A stretch of 13,375 nt of DNA, taken from positions 1-13,375 of the forward strand of contig JAZRMU010000022.1 of NCBI GenBank assembly GCA_045647785.1, written 5' to 3'. Within the stretch, counting starts at the first letter, position 1. Each line of letters starts with the position of its first letter. Source of the stretch: SIG565 sp045647785. GTDB taxonomy: Bacteria > Bacillota > Clostridia > Oscillospirales > Acutalibacteraceae. The notes below the pieces were generated by a model that saw only the letters and a list, made by a program, of their open reading frames with translations, was not told where the DNA came from and searched no databases. A program made the translations under genes and the position numbers. Shown one piece after another: positions 6,330 through 12,714 of the stretch.

Positions 6330-6611
6330 ATGGAAATTAAATTATTGTTTTTATATTTACTTGGTATAAATATTGTAGCCTTTGTCATGGCGGCGTGCGA
6401 TAAACGCTTTGCCAAGCTTAAAAAGCGTCGCATAAGCGAAAAAAGCCTGTTTTTTATAGCATTTATGGGTGGAGCATTTGGTATGCTTTCATCAATGCTT
6501 GCATTTCACCATAAAACCAGGCATAAAAGGTTTATGCTTGGTCTGCCGCTTATTTGTGTATATATAATTGCAGTAGTTATTTTGATTGTTAAATCAGGGA
6601 TATTTTATTGA
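6330..6611 (+). CDS. DUF1294 family small membrane protein
   Basis: The 93-residue protein has three hydrophobic segments: an N-terminal one at about 4-22, a middle one around FFIAFMGGAFGMLSSMLAF, and a C-terminal one at about 72-90. Between them lie the family marks CDKRFAKLKKRRISE and the HHKTRHKRF block, which match DUF1294 (typically DKxxAkxxxxRIxE and HKTxKxxF). The family has no established function. AAGGGG sits 4 nt before the ATG and the gene starts 8 bp after the preceding stop, so it is probably the third gene of the metallochaperone operon. Its TGA stop overlaps the -35 box of the next promoter. No separate terminator was seen. Confidence 0.85.
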   Translation: MEIKLLFLYLLGINIVAFVMAACDKRFAKLKKRRISEKSLFFIAFMGGAFGMLSSMLAFHHKTRHKRFMLGLPLICVYIIAVVILIVKSGIFY

Positions 6612-6636
6612 CAAATGAATATATTTGTAATATAAT
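6608..6636 (+). promoter_or_regulatory. Promoter of the FMN riboswitch-ribU unit
   Basis: A perfect TTGACA (6608-6613) and a perfect TATAAT (6631-6636) are 17 bp apart. The -35 box contains the TGA stop of the DUF1294 gene. The start predicted near 6643 coincides with the 5' edge of the FMN aptamer. Confidence 0.88.
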
Positions 6637-6640
6637 TTTA

Positions 6641-6758
6641 TCAGTTTCGAGGCGAGGTGAAATTCCTCACCGGTGGTATAGCCCACTAACTCTATTTATT
6701 AGAGCCGATTCGGTGCAATTCCGAAGCCGACGGTATAGTCCGGATGAAAGAAAGTATA
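6641..6758 (+). promoter_or_regulatory. FMN riboswitch aptamer (RFN element)
   Basis: The conserved RFN blocks occur in order. P2 is GAGG-TGAAATT-CCTC, followed by ACCGGTGGTATAGCCCAC. The variable hairpin is CTCTA (6690-6694) with TAGAG (6700-6704). Then come GATTCGGTGCAATTCCGAAG, CCGACGGTATAGTCCGGATG and the closing strand near 6750-6758. The element binds flavin mononucleotide and, when FMN is plentiful, favours the downstream terminator. Its location before a riboflavin transporter fits uptake control by the end product. Confidence 0.96.
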
Positions 6759-6769
6759 GTTATTATTTC

Positions 6770-6804
6770 GCCCCGATATTTTATATATCGGGGCTAACTT
6801 TTTT
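6770..6804 (+). terminator. Terminator of the FMN riboswitch expression platform
   Basis: The 10-bp perfect stem GCCCCGATAT (6770-6779)/ATATCGGGGC (6785-6794) is followed after TAAC by six T. It ends right at the ribU ribosome site. An alternative pairing of GAGGCGA (6649-6655) in the aptamer with TCGCCCC (6768-6774, one mismatch) could act as antiterminator; this is only a candidate. Confidence 0.9.
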
Positions 6805-6813
6805 GGAGGCGTT

Positions 6814-7476
6814 ATGAAAAAGAAAATTGATGCTAAAGCATTATCCGTAACCGGCGTTCTCGCAGCCGCAGGCTTTTTGCTTACCTTTGTTTGCAGCTTC
6901 CGGGTTAGCTTTTTGACCTTCGATTTCAAGGATGCGGTAATCGCCCTTGCTGCCTTGATTTATGGTCCGCTTTATGGTGTTGCTGCTTCTGCAACCGTAG
7001 CTTTTTTGGAGTTCTTAACCTTCAGCCAAACCGGAGTTTATGGTTTAATTATGAATTTTTTGGCAAGCGGTACCTTCAGTTTTGTTTGCGGTCTGATATA
7101 TAAGCACAAAAGAACCTTTTTTGGGGCTATACTCTCTCTTGTGTTCGCAATACTTTCGGTAATCGCCGTTATGATCACTGCAAATATCTTTATTACACCC
7201 TTTTATATGGGGGTTGATCGCGCAGCAGTTATTAATATGATTTTACCGCTGTTATTGCCGTTTAACGCCGCAAAAACAATAATAAATGCATCCTTCACAA
7301 TGCTTTTATATAAGCCGGTAACAACGGCTCTTAAGCGTATGAACATAATTAAAAACAGGGGAAACGAGGGCTTTGCGCTTCGCACGGTTATAATGGCGGT
7401 TGTGTGTGTGTTGCTGATAGTTTTGGCAATTCTTGGTGTAACACTGGGACTCAACGGAGTTTTTGAAATTTTTTAG
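6814..7476 (+). CDS. ribU: Riboflavin ECF transporter substrate-binding (S) component
   Basis: RibU is the membrane S-component that binds riboflavin and works with the shared ECF energising module (EcfA, EcfA', EcfT), which is not in this window. The 220 residues contain about six hydrophobic segments, as in S-components. Family features include DFKDAVIALAALIYGPLYG, GLIMNFLASGTF and the LPFNAAKTIINA segment. The ATG follows GGAGG (6805-6809) by only 4 nt, directly after the terminator T-run. The C-terminal segment from about residue 185 is an extra hydrophobic helix seen in some Clostridial RibU proteins. The upstream FMN riboswitch strongly supports riboflavin over other S-component substrates. 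No terminator was seen after it. Confidence 0.93.
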   Translation: MKKKIDAKALSVTGVLAAAGFLLTFVCSFRVSFLTFDFKDAVIALAALIYGPLYGVAASATVAFLEFLTFSQTGVYGLIMNFLASGTFSFVCGLIYKHKRTFFGAILSLVFAILSVIAVMITANIFITPFYMGVDRAAVINMILPLLLPFNAAKTIINASFTMLLYKPVTTALKRMNIIKNRGNEGFALRTVIMAVVCVLLIVLAILGVTLGLNGVFEIF

Positions 7477-7504
7477 TTGACATATTTCGCTTTTATGTTA
7501 TAAT
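7477..7504 (+). promoter_or_regulatory. Promoter of the SAM riboswitch-metK unit
   Basis: TTGACA (7477-7482) begins at the base after the ribU stop codon, with TATAAT (7499-7504) after a 16-bp spacer. The start near 7511 leaves about 20 nt before the riboswitch P1 stem. Confidence 0.85.
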
Positions 7505-7530
7505 ATTCTTGCTTGAAAACAAAATATCTT

Positions 7531-7626
7531 CCTTATCAAGAGCGGCTGAGGGACAGGCCCTGTGAAGCCCGGCAACCTGATTTGTTCAAGGTGCTAATTC
7601 CTGCGGAAATTATCCGAAAGATGAGG
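7531..7626 (+). promoter_or_regulatory. SAM-I riboswitch aptamer (S-box)
   Basis: P1 pairs CCTTATC (7531-7537) with GATGAGG (7620-7626). Between them lie the S-box signatures in order: AAGAGCGGCTGAGGGAC, GGCCCTGTGAAGCCCGGCAACC, then AAGGTGCTAATTCCTGC. This aptamer binds S-adenosylmethionine and shuts off transcription when SAM is abundant, fitting product feedback on metK. Confidence 0.97.
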
Positions 7627-7647
7627 TAAATTTTTACCGCTTCTTTT
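7616..7647 (+). promoter_or_regulatory. Candidate antiterminator of the SAM riboswitch
   Basis: Bases 7616-7630 can pair with 7633-7647: GAAAGA with TCTTTT (one G-U pair) and GGTAAA with TTTACC, separated by one G-C pair and two mismatches. It uses the 3' strand of P1 and the 5' strand of the terminator, so it is exclusive with both, as expected of an antiterminator. Confidence 0.65.
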
Positions 7648-7664
7648 GAGGCGGCTATTTTTTT
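7637..7664 (+). terminator. Terminator of the SAM riboswitch expression platform
   Basis: CCGCTTC (7637-7643) pairs with GAGGCGG (7648-7654, one G-U pair) around a TTTT loop, followed after CTA by seven T. It ends at the metK ribosome site. Confidence 0.9.
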
Positions 7665-7669
7665 GGAGG
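7665..7669 (+). promoter_or_regulatory. Ribosome-binding site that fixes the metK start
   Basis: GGAGG lies 5 nt before the ATG at 7675. An in-frame TTG at 7663 overlaps this site and the terminator T-run, so it cannot be the start. Confidence 0.88.
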
Positions 7670-7674
7670 TCATT

Positions 7675-8856
7675 ATGTCGAAATATTTATTTACATCTGA
7701 ATCTGTAACCGAGGGGCATCCCGATAAGGTGTGTGATAGAGTATCTGACTCGGTGTTGGATGCTATCCTTGCACAGGATAAAAATGCTCGCGTAGCCTGC
7801 GAGACCTTCTGCACAACGGGTGTAGTAACAGTTATGGGAGAAATAACAACAACAGCGCAAGTGGATATTCCTCAAATTGTGCGTGATACTGTTTGTGAAA
7901 TCGGCTACAATTCTGCCGAGGCGGGCTTTGATGGCAATACCTGCGCGGTTATGGTAGCGCTTGATAAGCAGTCGCCCGATATTGCTATGGGTGTTGATAA
8001 ATCTGCCGAGCTTAAAAACGGCGAGCAGGATGAATTTAACCTTCATGGCGCAGGCGACCAGGGTATGATGTTCGGTTATGCCTGCGATGAAACAGAAGAG
8101 CTTATGCCTCTTTCAATATCTCTTGCTCACAAAATGGCAAAAAGATTAACAGCTGTTAGAAAAGATGGTGTGTTGCCTTATTTAAGACCTGACGGTAAAA
8201 CGCAGGTAACGGTTGAATATAATGATGGTGTACCCACAAGAATTGATACTGTAGTAGTATCGAGTCAGCATAGCGCCGATGTTCAACTTGAAGTTCTGCG
8301 TGCAGATATTTTAGAATTTGTAATAAAACCCATTATCCCCGCGGAACTTTTTGATAATGATACAAAAATACATATCAACCCTACCGGTCGCTTTGTGATT
8401 GGCGGACCCCAGGGTGATACTGGCCTTACAGGCAGAAAAATTATTGTTGATACTTATGGTGGTGTAGCCCGTCATGGTGGCGGCGCGTTCTCGGGTAAAG
8501 ACCCTACAAAGGTTGATCGCTCGGCTGCTTATGCTGCGCGATATGTTGCTAAAAATATCGTTGCCGCAGGGCTTGCAAAAAAATGCGAAATTCAGCTAGC
8601 ATACGCCATAGGTGTTGCAAAGCCCGTTTCTGTAATGGTGGATACCTTTGGCACAGGCGTTGTGGAAAATGAGGTTATCGCCGAGGCAGTAGGCAAGGTG
8701 TTTGATTTACGTCCTGCTGCAATTATTAAAAATTTGGGACTTCGCGCACCGATTTATAAAGAACTTTCAGCCTACGGACATATCGGACGCGAGGATTTGG
8801 GAGCACCTTGGGAGAAGACCGATAAGGTAGCGCAGCTTAAAGAATTGATTAAATAG
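7675..8856 (+). CDS. metK: S-adenosylmethionine synthetase (methionine adenosyltransferase)
   Basis: MetK makes S-adenosylmethionine from methionine and ATP in the cytosol, releasing phosphate and diphosphate. The 393 residues are the normal length. GHPDK (14-18) carries the catalytic histidine H15. GAGDQG (125-130) is the signature that binds the adenosine and methionine side. GGGAFSGKD (268-276) is the phosphate-binding P-loop-like signature, followed by PTKVDRSAAYAARY. The C-terminus keeps AYAIGVAKPVSV and AYGHIGR. The preceding SAM-I riboswitch provides direct product feedback. There is no immediate terminator; the nearest is at 9061-9089. Confidence 0.98.
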   Translation: MSKYLFTSESVTEGHPDKVCDRVSDSVLDAILAQDKNARVACETFCTTGVVTVMGEITTTAQVDIPQIVRDTVCEIGYNSAEAGFDGNTCAVMVALDKQSPDIAMGVDKSAELKNGEQDEFNLHGAGDQGMMFGYACDETEELMPLSISLAHKMAKRLTAVRKDGVLPYLRPDGKTQVTVEYNDGVPTRIDTVVVSSQHSADVQLEVLRADILEFVIKPIIPAELFDNDTKIHINPTGRFVIGGPQGDTGLTGRKIIVDTYGGVARHGGGAFSGKDPTKVDRSAAYAARYVAKNIVAAGLAKKCEIQLAYAIGVAKPVSVMVDTFGTGVVENEVIAEAVGKVFDLRPAAIIKNLGLRAPIYKELSAYGHIGREDLGAPWEKTDKVAQLKELIK

Positions 8857-9060
8857 TAAGCGGTGCTTTTATCGCTAAAATCTCCCTTAATATTTACGGA
8901 CATTATGGACAGAGCCGATAAGAATGGTGGATATTGCTCAAAGCTCGTTATAGACGAGTGGGGCTGTTGGTATCCGGACGCAACAGCAGTAAAAACTGTT
9001 GCCGATAACAAAAACATTTTTGTATTTGCCTCGGTTTTGATGATAACATTTTAAAATATA
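8857..9060 (+). other. Intergenic stretch after metK with alternative hairpins, no confident gene
   Basis: This 204-bp stretch holds several potential RNA hairpins. CTCGT (8944-8948) can pair with ACGAG (8954-8958). GCTGTTG (8963-8969) can pair with CAACAGC (8981-8987). The latter can instead pair with a third copy, as GCAACAG (8980-8986) with CTGTTGC (8996-9002), extended by TATC (8971-8974) with GATA (9004-9007). A small reading frame crosses it (ATG at 8905, stop at 9052-9054; GTG at 8863 in the same frame) but has no convincing ribosome site and no recognisable family. It may be a metK 3'UTR, a small RNA or a decayed gene. Confidence 0.4.
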
Positions 9061-9089
9061 AAAGCCCTGCATTAACTGCGGGGCTTTTT
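9061..9089 (+). terminator. Intrinsic terminator upstream of the bofA-like gene
   Basis: AAAGCCCTGC (9061-9070) pairs with GCGGGGCTTT (9078-9087, one G-U pair) around a 7-nt loop, and the T-run extends to 9089. It ends transcription from metK about 28 nt before the next start codon. Confidence 0.88.
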
Positions 9090-9116
9090 AATATAATTTT
9101 TTGAGGGGGATTTTGA

Positions 9117-9383
9117 ATGAAGCTTATAGAAATAATTTTGTATATAATTCTGGTAATAACGCTCATTTCTATTTTTGTTTTTTTATATAAAACGGGCAAG
9201 CCCTTAAAAAATGCATTCTATCTCTTGCTGGTTTCCTTTATAGCACTTGCAATAGTTAACCTTACTGCGCCATTTTCGGGGGTGTATGTTCCAATTAATC
9301 CTTATTCTGTTACCACTACTGCCGTTTATGGTCTTCCCGGAATTGCAGGAATTATTTTCTTGTGTACCATATTTGGTATTTGA
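9117..9383 (+). CDS. BofA family small membrane protein (pro-sigma-K processing inhibitor-like)
   Basis: The 88-residue protein has three hydrophobic segments (about 4-23, 34-50 and 66-87). It ends in the BofA-type pattern: N48 in the second helix, then GVYVPINPYSV and a final YGLPGIAGIIFLCTIF. In Bacillus, BofA holds the SpoIVFB protease inactive in the forespore outer membrane until sigma-K is needed. Many Clostridia carry BofA-like proteins whose role is less clear. AGGGG (9104-9108) precedes the ATG at good spacing. Only a poor promoter was seen after the upstream terminator. The protein indicates a sporulating lineage but not that this strain sporulates. Confidence 0.8.
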   Translation: MKLIEIILYIILVITLISIFVFLYKTGKPLKNAFYLLLVSFIALAIVNLTAPFSGVYVPINPYSVTTTAVYGLPGIAGIIFLCTIFGI

Positions 9384-9408
9384 AATTTGTATAATAAAAT
9401 GGTACAAT
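9380..9408 (+). promoter_or_regulatory. Possible promoter of addBA
   Basis: TTGAAA (9380-9385) overlaps the TGA stop of the bofA-like gene and is 17 bp before TACAAT (9403-9408). The predicted start near 9414 would fall inside the ribosome site of addB, giving an almost leaderless message. A TATAAT at 9390-9395 gives a better start position but lacks a recognisable -35. One of the two probably drives addBA. Confidence 0.4.
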
Positions 9409-9414
9409 AGTTAA

Positions 9415-9420
9415 GAGGTG
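9415..9420 (+). promoter_or_regulatory. Ribosome-binding site that fixes the addB start
   Basis: GAGGTG lies 6 nt before the ATG at 9427. The in-frame GTG at 9418 is part of this site and so is not the start. Confidence 0.75.
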
Positions 9421-9426
9421 AAAAAT

Positions 9427-12400
9427 ATGCTTAAATTTATCTATGGCCGCGCAGGTTCAGGCAAAAGCTATAATATAATAAATCGCATTACTGTAGATGC
9501 CAAGGCGGGCAAAAAAGCAGTTTTGCTTGTTCCCGAGCAATTCACTTTCCAAAGCGAGCGTGCATTGCTTGAGGCGCTCGGCGATAGGGCAGGTACGGAT
9601 GTATCGGTTATCAGCTTTACCCGTATGTATGATGAAATCACCCGCAAAGCGGGCGGCAGGGTAGCGAATAATATTACTGATTCCGACCGTGTGATATTGA
9701 TGAACAGAGCTTTGTCTGGAGTTAAGGATAAGCTGAAACTTTGGGATAAATATGTGGGCTCGGTGCGTTTCACCGGAAATATAATTACAGCTGTTACCGA
9801 ATTTAAAACAGCAGCCATTTCACCCGAAGAAATATTAGCGGCAGCCGAAGGAATAGAAAGTGCATATTTAAAAGCCAAGCTTGAGGATATTTCCGTTATA
9901 TTCTCGGCTTATAATGCGCTGCTTGGGAATGCGTTTTTAGACCCGACTGACGACCTTTCAAGACTTAATGATAAGTTACTCGATTATAAACTATTCGAAG
10001 GTAAAAATGTTTATATAGATTCCTTTAAAAATTTCACAGGTCAGCAGTATAAAATTATTGAACGAATTGTATCGCAAGCTGATGAGGTAACCTTTGCCGT
10101 AACAACAGATGATTTAGAAAGCGCCGAACTATCGGTATTCTCTAATGTTAATAAAACGGTTAAAAGGATTTGCGATATAGCAAATAAATATTCGGTAAAA
10201 ATTGATGAGCCGCAAAAGCTTACCGATAATTTTTATAAAAGCAGCGGCATTAAAGCGCTCGAGAGATATGTGAGTTTAGGGGGCGAGATGTCGGCGACGG
10301 AGGGGCTTTCTATAGTTAAATGTGAAAGCTATTCCGATGAGGCCGAGTTTATTGCCAAAACCATTCGCCGTTTAGTGCGCGAGGAAGGCTATAGATACCG
10401 TGATTTTGTAATAATAGCAAGAAATGATGAGCTTTATCAGAAATATATCGAAAAGCACTGTGCTGATAATGGAGTGTTCTGTTTCACTGATAAGCGCAAG
10501 AAGATTGTGCATCAGCCGCTTTTTGCATTTATAAATTCGGCGTTATCGCTTGCACACTCACTTTCGACCGATGAAATTTACAATTTTCATAAAACCTCGC
10601 TTACCGATATGTCGGTGGACGAGCTGGCAGAGCTCGAAAATTACACCTACCTTTGGAATGTTAAGGGTGGGGATTGGGTAAATGATTTTACTATGAATCC
10701 CGAGGGATTTGTAGCGAGTGATGAGCAAACTGAAAACGAGGCGGCGACAGAAAAACTAAATCGCCTTAATTCTTTAAGAAGTAAAGCGATTAAGCCTATT
10801 TTAAGCTTTAGCAAAAGGTTTTCGGGAACACCCAAGGAAATGTCGCAGGCTATAGTAAAGCTTCTGGAGGAATGTCGCGTTGCCGAGCATTTGAAGGTGC
10901 GCCTTCAAGAATGCGAAAACGGTAGCCTACATACCGAAGCTGATGAGCTGCGGCAAAGCTGGGATGCGGCAATGGAGCAGCTTGACAGTATGGTAAAATG
11001 TCTGCCAAATTCCGAATTTTCGGCTTCTGATTATATAGAACTTTGGAAAAATTCGATTGAATTCATATCGGTTGGTAATATCCCACAAACGGTTGATGAG
11101 GTAACCTTCGGTTCTGCCGACCGAATTAAACCGTCGCGCCCCAAAATTGCCTTTGTAATGGGGGTTAATCAAGGTGTGTTCCCGGCCAAAATTGCAGCGA
11201 GTGGAGTTTTTGCCGGCAACGAGCGCGAGACGCTTATTAAAAGCGGTCTTGAAATCCCTGATTACGGAATGACATCGGTTATCGATGAAGAATATCTGCT
11301 TTATACAAGTCTTTGCTGTGCAACACAGCAGCTTTATATTACTTATAGCGCCGCCGATAACAGCGGTATGGCGCTCGAGCCCTCGCAAATAATAAGCGAG
11401 CTTGCGGAAAAGTGTCCAAACATTTCTAAAAGGGTATATAATTCCAAGCAATTTAGTGGCGACTGTCTGCCCGAAACACTTACAACTCTCAAAAATAGTA
11501 TGTTCCGCAGTTTTGCTTATGATAAGGAAGCCTTTTTAACTCTAAAAGAGGCGCTGGGCGATCGAGAAATCCTTAATATCGCGGAAACTGTTAAAGACTT
11601 CTCAAAGCAGGATGCCGAGGTTTCAAAGGAAAATGCGTTTAGACTTTTTGGTGATAAAATCAATATTTCGGCAACGGGCTTCGATACCTTCCACCGTTGT
11701 AGGTTTTCGTATTTTTGTCGCTATGGCTTGGGGCTTAAAAAGATTCAGCCGGCCGAATTTGATGTTTTGCAGCGCGGCACACTCTCTCACTATGTGCTCG
11801 AGAATCTTGTTAAGAGATATTTGGGTGAGTTTTCGGTATATACTCGCGAGAAATCCGATGCGCGGGTGGACGAGCTTGTTTCAGAGTATCTATCTCTAAT
11901 AGACGGCTACGAGCGCATTGTTACGCCGAGAATTGAGTTTATAGTGAAGCTTATTTCTGCGTCGCTTAAGGATGTTGCTGCGCATATTGTAAATGAAATG
12001 GCACAGTCTAAATTCCGCCCTGAATTTTTCGAGCTTAAAATAGGAAAAGAGGGAACAATATCTACCGTTAAAGTACCCTTCTCGGAAAGTGGCGAAATGC
12101 AGCTTCGCGGCAGTATTGACCGTGTAGATATATATAGTGATTTTGTCCGTATTGTGGATTATAAAACAGGCACAAAGGTGTTTAAGCTACCCGATATTCT
12201 TGTGGGACTTAATCTGCAAATGCTTATTTACTTATATACTGTTGTAAAAGGGGATAACAATTATCTTAATTCTAAATCACCCGCAGGTATACTGTATATG
12301 CCTTCCAAACGCGATTTTGGCGACCCGAAAAAGCTCTCAATGAATGGTCTTGTTCTGCTGGATAAGGATGTAATTGAGGCGATGGATAAGGAGGGCACAG

Positions 12401-12714
12401 GTGAATTTATACCTAAACGCCCGTTTAAGGCGGATGGCTCTACCGATGCACGCAGCACAAGCTTTGCCGAGCCCGCCATTTTTGAGGAGACCTTTAAATA
12501 TATTGAACTTCTTTTATCTAAAATGGGCAAGGGAATACAGTCAGGAAAATTTGGTGCCGACCCTATGGACGGTATAGATTCTAATGCCTGCAAATATTGT
12601 GATTTTGCAGCCATTTGCTGTTTTGAAAATGCCGAGCATAAGAGTGCCGAAAAAGGACTTTCAAATGCTGCGGTTCTAGAAAAATTGAAGGAGGCTAACG
12701 GTAGTGGCATTTGA
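9427..12714 (+). CDS. addB: ATP-dependent helicase/nuclease subunit B (AddB)
   Basis: AddB, with AddA, forms the AddAB (RexAB-like) enzyme that resects DNA double-strand ends and recognises Chi for RecA loading. The 1095 residues are near the usual length. The N-terminus has Walker A GRAGSGKS (7-14) as in other AddB proteins. The C-terminal RecB-family nuclease domain shows D898 in GSIDRVD and D911-Y912-K913 in the DYKTG motif. Four cysteines fit the AddB 4Fe-4S cluster: C758 in FHRCRFSYF, then C1055, C1058 and C1064 in the CxxC-x5-C pattern near the end. This cluster separates AddB from RexB and RecC types. The ATG at 9427 is supported by GAGGTG 6 nt upstream. Its 3' end overlaps addA by 11 bp. 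Confidence 0.96.
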   Translation: MLKFIYGRAGSGKSYNIINRITVDAKAGKKAVLLVPEQFTFQSERALLEALGDRAGTDVSVISFTRMYDEITRKAGGRVANNITDSDRVILMNRALSGVKDKLKLWDKYVGSVRFTGNIITAVTEFKTAAISPEEILAAAEGIESAYLKAKLEDISVIFSAYNALLGNAFLDPTDDLSRLNDKLLDYKLFEGKNVYIDSFKNFTGQQYKIIERIVSQADEVTFAVTTDDLESAELSVFSNVNKTVKRICDIANKYSVKIDEPQKLTDNFYKSSGIKALERYVSLGGEMSATEGLSIVKCESYSDEAEFIAKTIRRLVREEGYRYRDFVIIARNDELYQKYIEKHCADNGVFCFTDKRKKIVHQPLFAFINSALSLAHSLSTDEIYNFHKTSLTDMSVDELAELENYTYLWNVKGGDWVNDFTMNPEGFVASDEQTENEAATEKLNRLNSLRSKAIKPILSFSKRFSGTPKEMSQAIVKLLEECRVAEHLKVRLQECENGSLHTEADELRQSWDAAMEQLDSMVKCLPNSEFSASDYIELWKNSIEFISVGNIPQTVDEVTFGSADRIKPSRPKIAFVMGVNQGVFPAKIAASGVFAGNERETLIKSGLEIPDYGMTSVIDEEYLLYTSLCCATQQLYITYSAADNSGMALEPSQIISELAEKCPNISKRVYNSKQFSGDCLPETLTTLKNSMFRSFAYDKEAFLTLKEALGDREILNIAETVKDFSKQDAEVSKENAFRLFGDKINISATGFDTFHRCRFSYFCRYGLGLKKIQPAEFDVLQRGTLSHYVLENLVKRYLGEFSVYTREKSDARVDELVSEYLSLIDGYERIVTPRIEFIVKLISASLKDVAAHIVNEMAQSKFRPEFFELKIGKEGTISTVKVPFSESGEMQLRGSIDRVDIYSDFVRIVDYKTGTKVFKLPDILVGLNLQMLIYLYTVVKGDNNYLNSKSPAGILYMPSKRDFGDPKKLSMNGLVLLDKDVIEAMDKEGTGEFIPKRPFKADGSTDARSTSFAEPAIFEETFKYIELLLSKMGKGIQSGKFGADPMDGIDSNACKYCDFAAICCFENAEHKSAEKGLSNAAVLEKLKEANGSGI
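12688..12694 (+). promoter_or_regulatory. Ribosome-binding site of addA inside addB
   Basis: AAGGAGG lies 9 nt before a GTG at 12704, inside the addB coding sequence. It decides the addA start, as no ATG is nearby in frame. Confidence 0.88.

Noticed and set aside
6608..6817. 69-codon reading frame between the DUF1294 gene and ribU
   Set aside because: It coincides with the promoter, FMN aptamer and terminator, whose conserved RNA blocks explain the sequence.
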